From positions 1-28,124 of the forward strand of contig DMZB01000180.1 in assembly GCA_003482405.1 (NCBI GenBank): DNA of 28,124 nucleotides, written 5' to 3'. This stretch comes from Lactobacillus sp. (lineage in GTDB: Bacteria; Bacillota; Bacilli; Lactobacillales; Lactobacillaceae). The translations under genes and the position numbers were made by a program. Shown here piece by piece: positions 24,604 to 28,124 of the stretch (positions within the stretch are counted from its first letter, which is position 1; each line of letters opens with the position of its first letter). Below the pieces are notes generated by a model. It did not search any database. It saw only the letters and a list, made by a program, of their open reading frames with translations, and was not told the origin of the DNA.

Positions 24604-24623
24604 ATTATACGAAAGCGCTTTCT
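24604..24623 (-). promoter_or_regulatory. MFS promoter -10 and overlapping cre-like site
   Basis: On the minus strand TATAAT is at 24604-24609, and the perfect palindrome GAAAGCGCTTTC (24611-24622) occupies the -35/-10 spacer. The core is an ideal cre half-site pair; only the two outermost cre bases differ. CcpA binding would block this promoter. Confidence 0.65.
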
Positions 24624-24739
24624 TTATTACGTGTATACTCTTGGATAACATTTGAAGAAGAAATTGTCTATGAAGGAGCATTTACGATTTTATTATTGCC
24701 ACTCATTGGTTAGTATAGGCACATAATTGGCGCACGTGC

Positions 24740-24860
24740 ACCCCAGCTTGTTATGCTGTTGACAATCAACAGGCGTGATGGGGTTGTGACATACATTTAT
24801 CTGAAGCGAACGTGTGAGTAACATCGCGTTCCAAAGCCCTGAGAACGGACTTATGTCACA
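24740..24860 (+). ncRNA. Candidate structured leader upstream of the baeRF gene
   Basis: The gene-free stretch 24558-24891 holds two foldable domains. The first is ACCCC (24740-24744)/GGGGT (24780-24784) enclosing a perfect CTGTTGA-CAA-TCAACAG hairpin (24756-24772). The second is closed by a 9-bp perfect stem TGTGACATA (24785-24793)/TATGTCACA (24852-24860) enclosing GCGA/TCGC (24806-24827) and GTTC/GAAC (24828-24846), a three-way-junction shape. It ends 31 bases before the start codon. It matches no riboswitch class I can recall. Confidence 0.4.
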
Positions 24861-24891
24861 GCTCCGCACAGTTAAAACAGGAGGACATTTT

Positions 24892-26013
24892 ATGCCAAAC
24901 TCACTTTTAAACACCGCCACGCTCACCACACTTTTAACTCAACAACCTGACGCACCCGTTGTTTCGTTGTACGCAAACATCGATCCGGCTGACCGCCCGC
25001 ACACTCGGTTACGCGTCCAGGACCTGATCCGCCAGGCCAAACAACGTCTCACTCAACAATTTGGAACCAACTGGTGGCTCAGCATTGAACCAAGATTATT
25101 ATCAGCATTAAACGATGATGCCTTGTTCGCACAAAACGTTAAAGAAAGTATCGCCGTGCTCACAACTGCTGATCAAATCATTATCGATCATCTATCGAGT
25201 ACCGTTGCAGACGCCGTGACAGTTTCGACCGTACCAGAATTGCGACCACTTCTGCGTGAGCAGCAACGATCATTTGACTTCGATCTGCTGACCTTAAATG
25301 GCGATTCGTTCAAACTTTATCAAGTACGAAATCACCGGGCTATTCCCACACCACTACCCGATGATGCGCCAACGACGCTGACTAAAGCGCTTGGCACGGA
25401 ACTGCGTGGCGGCGATGTCAACGCTGTCAGTCGTGGTGATCACGCTGGCTATCATGGACACCACACTAAAGATGTCGGTAAGGATATCGATCTGACCAAT
25501 TACTTCCAAGCGGTGGACGCTTTCATGCAGGCGTGGCAGAAAGATACCAAACGTCCACTAATTTTGTTTGCCCTACCTGAGAACCAAGCCTTGTTCCGCA
25601 AACTAACGCGTTTACCACATTTATCTACAGATTATGTGCTCAATGAATCGCCAGCAACACTGACCACTGCTCAGATTCAGACTAAAATTGAGCCATTGTT
25701 TGACCAACATGCGGACCATGAAATTCAAAGTGCCTTGGCAAGCTATCACGACGCCGCTAACAGTAATCGGCAGATCAAATTGCCAACGGATATCGCAACT
25801 GCAATCGCACATGGACAATTACAAATGCTCATTGTGGCTGATAATTCAGAATGGTTTGGCCACCTAGACCGAGATCAGTTTATCGCTGATGACAGAGCTG
25901 GCAATGCAGTACCCTCACTGTGCGTTACAGTCTTGCAACGTGGTGGAACCGTTGTGGTCGTTGATGAGGATCAACTTCCAGATGGACAGCCAATCGGTGT
26001 GAGCCGGTATTAA
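24892..26013 (+). CDS. Bacterial eRF1-like (baeRF) protein
   Basis: The protein is 373 aa from ATG 24892, with AGGAGG 7 bases upstream; a longer frame to 24814 lies in the structured leader. The layout fits the bacterial archaeo-eukaryotic release factor family (probably baeRF family 3): N-terminal VVSLYANIDPADR and LRVQDLIRQAKQRL, a central release-factor-like domain with a Gly/His-rich segment (GDHAGYHGHHTKDVGKD, about 183-199), and a C-terminal domain with GQLQMLIVADNSEWFG and LQRGGTVVVVDEDQLPDG. Such proteins are proposed to act on ribosomes in stress or rescue, with no demonstrated function in lactobacilli. It is a single-gene unit with its own terminator. Confidence 0.7.
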   Translation: MPNSLLNTATLTTLLTQQPDAPVVSLYANIDPADRPHTRLRVQDLIRQAKQRLTQQFGTNWWLSIEPRLLSALNDDALFAQNVKESIAVLTTADQIIIDHLSSTVADAVTVSTVPELRPLLREQQRSFDFDLLTLNGDSFKLYQVRNHRAIPTPLPDDAPTTLTKALGTELRGGDVNAVSRGDHAGYHGHHTKDVGKDIDLTNYFQAVDAFMQAWQKDTKRPLILFALPENQALFRKLTRLPHLSTDYVLNESPATLTTAQIQTKIEPLFDQHADHEIQSALASYHDAANSNRQIKLPTDIATAIAHGQLQMLIVADNSEWFGHLDRDQFIADDRAGNAVPSLCVTVLQRGGTVVVVDEDQLPDGQPIGVSRY

Positions 26014-26019
26014 GACGAC

Positions 26020-26050
26020 AAAAAAGAGCCAATTTCGGCTCTTTTTTTTG
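26020..26050 (+). terminator. Terminator after the baeRF gene
   Basis: AAAAAGAGCC and GGCTCTTTTT pair around a 6-base loop and end in a T8 run (26041-26049). Confidence 0.9.
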
Positions 26051-26288
26051 CGCTGATGATTCACTTTCGTTTTAACAACGTGTCATAGAACTGACTAGGA
26101 CAGGGCGTTTTTTCCCACCATTGCCCTCCACGTATGCAACCGTACAGGCTAGCCACATCATTATGCTACTAACTACTGAGTATTTTTCAATCAATAACAG
26201 CTTTCACAATTCGATTCATTTCTTTATGCTATGCTAACGGTAACAAATATAGCCTCCACACTTTTTAACTCCAGAAAGGTCGTCGCTT

Positions 26289-26963
26289 ATGCCAAAAACA
26301 TTCGCTGAAAAAATTAAATTCGATGTCGCTAAACACCCAATCGTTCGTCATCAACCAGCCTCCGTAACGACCCTACCAGATTTACCAAGCACGCTGACAA
26401 CACCCAGTGATCTCATCTTAAGCTTCTGTCAGACAACAGATGAAATGGCGAGTGAAATCAAAACTGTAACCGTCAAAAAGTCACTAACTGCTAACGGTTA
26501 TCTTTACCTTATCTATCCAAAACTGAAAAATAAACTGGGTATCTCTGGCATTCACCGTGACGTATTATTTCCGGCCCTAAATGTCGACGAGGATAGCGGT
26601 GCCGTTGGTCAAACAGGGTTAAAATTTTCACGAATGGTCAGTTTTGACGATAACTATACAGCGGTTGGTTTGACATGGTTAGCGACTAATCCACGCCGCC
26701 CTGATAATCCATCTGGCCGGGTGGCAACTTACGTGGATCGTTTACCCGAACTAAAACAGTTGCTCGGCCAAGATCCTGATGCGTTAGCCTCATTTGTGAC
26801 ACTGACACCAGGCTATCAACGCTCATGGGCACGATACGTCTTCAGTCCAAAAACGACTGCCACGCAACAAATGCATTTGCAACAAACCATTGATCTGTTA
26901 AAAACTGGTTTTGCATCCATTGAATTATGGCATGAGGGCAAAAAGCGCGCTGTTGAAAAATAA
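26289..26963 (+). CDS. DUF3052-like plus OmdA/YdeI-like domain protein
   Basis: The protein is 224 aa, ATG 26289 after GAAAGG. Residues about 35-130 (LILSFCQTTDEMASEI, then GYLYLIYPKLKN and SFDDNYTAVGLTWL) resemble DUF3052, a small fold usually found alone. The C-terminal 60 residues (TPGYQRSWARYVFSPK, then TIDLLKTGFASIELW) match the bacteriocin-protection OmdA/YdeI C-terminal domain, in which an Arg-rich helix and a K-x-E-T-Q-like helix pack together. Function is unknown. It is monocistronic, with TTCACA-16-TATGCT (about 26201-26228) as a plausible promoter. Confidence in the domain calls is moderate. Confidence 0.6.
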   Translation: MPKTFAEKIKFDVAKHPIVRHQPASVTTLPDLPSTLTTPSDLILSFCQTTDEMASEIKTVTVKKSLTANGYLYLIYPKLKNKLGISGIHRDVLFPALNVDEDSGAVGQTGLKFSRMVSFDDNYTAVGLTWLATNPRRPDNPSGRVATYVDRLPELKQLLGQDPDALASFVTLTPGYQRSWARYVFSPKTTATQQMHLQQTIDLLKTGFASIELWHEGKKRAVEK

Positions 26964-27100
26964 ATTTTTGAATTTTTTTCGAATCGTTTCAATTCGATAA
27001 ACGCTGTTACATCAGTCGTTTACAAACGTTACCACCGAATTTTCAACGTTTCGCAATCATTTCATTAAGTCTTTTTAAGCTTACTTTTAGGTAGCGTCGG

Positions 27101-27110
27101 TATATTATAA
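27101..27110 (+). promoter_or_regulatory. -10 region of the candidate small RNA
   Basis: TATATTATAA offers TATATT or TATTAT as a -10 element, 7-10 bases before the first hairpin. The -35 (TTACTT, 27081-27086, 16 bp upstream of TATTAT) is weak. Confidence 0.4.
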
Positions 27111-27234
27111 ACATCGAAGGAGTTCATACCCCTCACTCCTTCGAAAGTAATGTATCTCCCCCCAGATATGTTAAGACTCTCTCTAGAATGATGGCTGACC
27201 TAGGATTCCCCGATCCTAGGTCAGTTTCTTTTTG
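27111..27234 (+). ncRNA. Candidate small RNA with three C-rich loops
   Basis: The gene-free stretch 26964-27332 contains a compact transcript-like unit. Hairpin 1 is a 10-bp perfect stem TCGAAGGAGT/ACTCCTTCGA (27114-27144) with loop TCATACCCCTC. Hairpin 2 is TATCT/AGATA (27153-27168), extended by two G-T pairs, with a loop of six C. Hairpin 3 is a 12-bp perfect stem CTGACCTAGGAT/ATCCTAGGTCAG (27195-27224) with loop TCCCCG, followed by TTTCTTTTTG. Each loop carries four to six C, suited to pairing with G-rich Shine-Dalgarno sequences. Hairpin 3 is a good intrinsic terminator. No ORF fits. Confidence 0.6.
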
Positions 27235-27332
27235 TCCACGTTTCGTTGGTTACAAAAAAGTGCCTACTTGTTCTTTAGCGTCAAACCCACTATTGTGTGG
27301 TTGGCAAACAAAAATAATGGGAGACTTTTACT

Positions 27333-28124
27333 ATGGACTTAAATTTAACAAATAAAGTTGCACTCGTGACCGGTTCAACAAAGGGTATCGGACATGCCAT
27401 CGCAACGGAACTGGCCCGTGAAGGCGCACAGGTTATTATCAATGGACGTAGCGAACAAAGTGTCACAGACGCCATCACAGCCATCACCAAGACGGTTCCT
27501 GACGCCAACTTACAGCCAGCGCCGTTTGACCTCACTACGTCGGCGGGACGCAAAGCTCTTGAAGATAAGTTCCCAACGCTGGACATTTTGATCAATAATC
27601 TCGGTATTTTCGGTGCAATGGACTACTTCGACATTGATGACGAGATCTGGGCACGCTATTTCAATACCAACGTTCTTAGCGCTAATGATCTGGTGAAGTT
27701 TTACCTCCCACAGTTGATGAAGGCCGATTTTGGTCGTGTGATTTTCATCGCCAGCGAGGCAGCTATCATGCCATCCCCAGAAATGCCACAGTACAGCATG
27801 ACTAAGGCGATGCAGTTGAACTTATCCAAGAGTTTAGCAAACGTCACCCGCCGTACAAATGTTACGGTTAATACCGTAATGCCAGGTTCCACGTTGACGG
27901 AAGGCGTCGTCGACTTTATCAACGACCTGTATCCTGATCAGAAATTAACGTTTGAACAAAAAGAACGTGAATACATGGCCAAAAACCGCCCGACTTCAAC
28001 ACTTGGTCGCTTGATTCGCCCGGAAGAAATCGGAAAGTTAGTGACTCTTGTGGCCAGTCCGGCAGTAGGTGGCTTCAGCGGTAATGCGATTCGTATGGAT
28101 GGCGGCATTGTGCCAACAATGTTC
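27333..28124 (+). CDS. Short-chain dehydrogenase/reductase (partial, 3' end beyond window)
   Basis: The frame runs from ATG 27333 (GGGAG upstream) for 264 codons to the last base without a stop, so the 3' end is missing, probably by only a few codons. The cofactor site TGSTKGIG is at about residues 14-21, the NNLG (NNAG variant) at about 89-92, and the catalytic YSMTK at about residues 154-158 with an upstream Ser (SEAA). These give a classical SDR with a C-terminal MDGG segment. Such enzymes reduce ketones or oxidise alcohols with NAD(P)H, for example 3-oxoacyl or sugar substrates; the substrate is not evident. Confidence 0.85.
   Translation, partial: MDLNLTNKVALVTGSTKGIGHAIATELAREGAQVIINGRSEQSVTDAITAITKTVPDANLQPAPFDLTTSAGRKALEDKFPTLDILINNLGIFGAMDYFDIDDEIWARYFNTNVLSANDLVKFYLPQLMKADFGRVIFIASEAAIMPSPEMPQYSMTKAMQLNLSKSLANVTRRTNVTVNTVMPGSTLTEGVVDFINDLYPDQKLTFEQKEREYMAKNRPTSTLGRLIRPEEIGKLVTLVASPAVGGFSGNAIRMDGGIVPTMF

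Noticed and set aside
24828..24850. CTGAGA near the baeRF leader, resembling part of a TPP riboswitch
   Set aside because: The remaining TPP core (the ACCTGAT and GCGTAGGGA segments) is absent, and the stems do not match that fold.
1..28124. CRISPR array, tRNA, rRNA, transposase or prophage genes
   Set aside because: Both strands were read for regular spaced repeats, cloverleaf-like segments with CCA ends and transposase motifs; none was found.

Overview
The window reads as a chromosomal segment of a low-to-mid GC Gram-positive bacterium, most likely a member of the Lactobacillaceae. The evidence is AGGAGG ribosome binding sites, frequent GTG/TTG starts, CcpA-type cre sites, a tandem pair of TagE-like teichoic-acid glucosyltransferases, a GadC-type antiporter, a choloylglycine-hydrolase-family enzyme and a YkuD L,D-transpeptidase. 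I see no rRNA, tRNA, CRISPR array, transposase or phage gene. The species cannot be fixed from the sequence alone.

Left part (1-13.2 kb): the tail of a membrane protein, a membrane-anchored methyltransferase, a GadC-like antiporter, a zinc-independent MDR oxidoreductase plus YjbR-like gene under a divergent MerR regulator (with a 19-bp-spaced promoter), a choloylglycine-hydrolase-family gene preceded by a parS-like 16-mer, an L,D-transpeptidase, a toxin-antitoxin locus whose toxin carries an in-frame stop, two overlapping GT4 glycosyltransferases, a decayed aquaporin gene, and three small proteins (two membrane proteins and a winged-helix-like protein).

Middle part (13.3-24.6 kb): an AT-richer catabolic cluster and the most interesting region. 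The minus strand carries a fused FdrA-AllG protein (1009 aa), an AllH/DUF2877 protein and a carbamate kinase as one operon, then separately a cytosine-deaminase-like amidohydrolase. The plus strand carries a DUF1097-like membrane protein and a PucR-type regulator co-transcribed with an HSL-type esterase. An MFS transporter closes the cluster. FdrA/AllG/AllH are the subunits of oxamate (oxalurate) carbamoyltransferase in anaerobic allantoin breakdown, and carbamate kinase converts carbamoyl phosphate to ATP. No allantoinase, allantoate or ureidoglycolate gene is present. The amidohydrolase aligns along its length with CodA but has lost the catalytic Glu and the metal-binding Asp. The inference is an ATP-yielding ureide pathway with an unidentified substrate, repressed by CcpA (four cre-like sites, one in each regulatory region) and controlled by PucR.

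Right part (24.6-28.1 kb): a bacterial eRF1-like (baeRF) protein behind a structured leader, a DUF3052/OmdA-type protein, a candidate small RNA whose three hairpin loops all carry C-runs, and an SDR oxidoreductase running off the end. Comparisons with E. coli proteins are from memory and should be confirmed by alignment.
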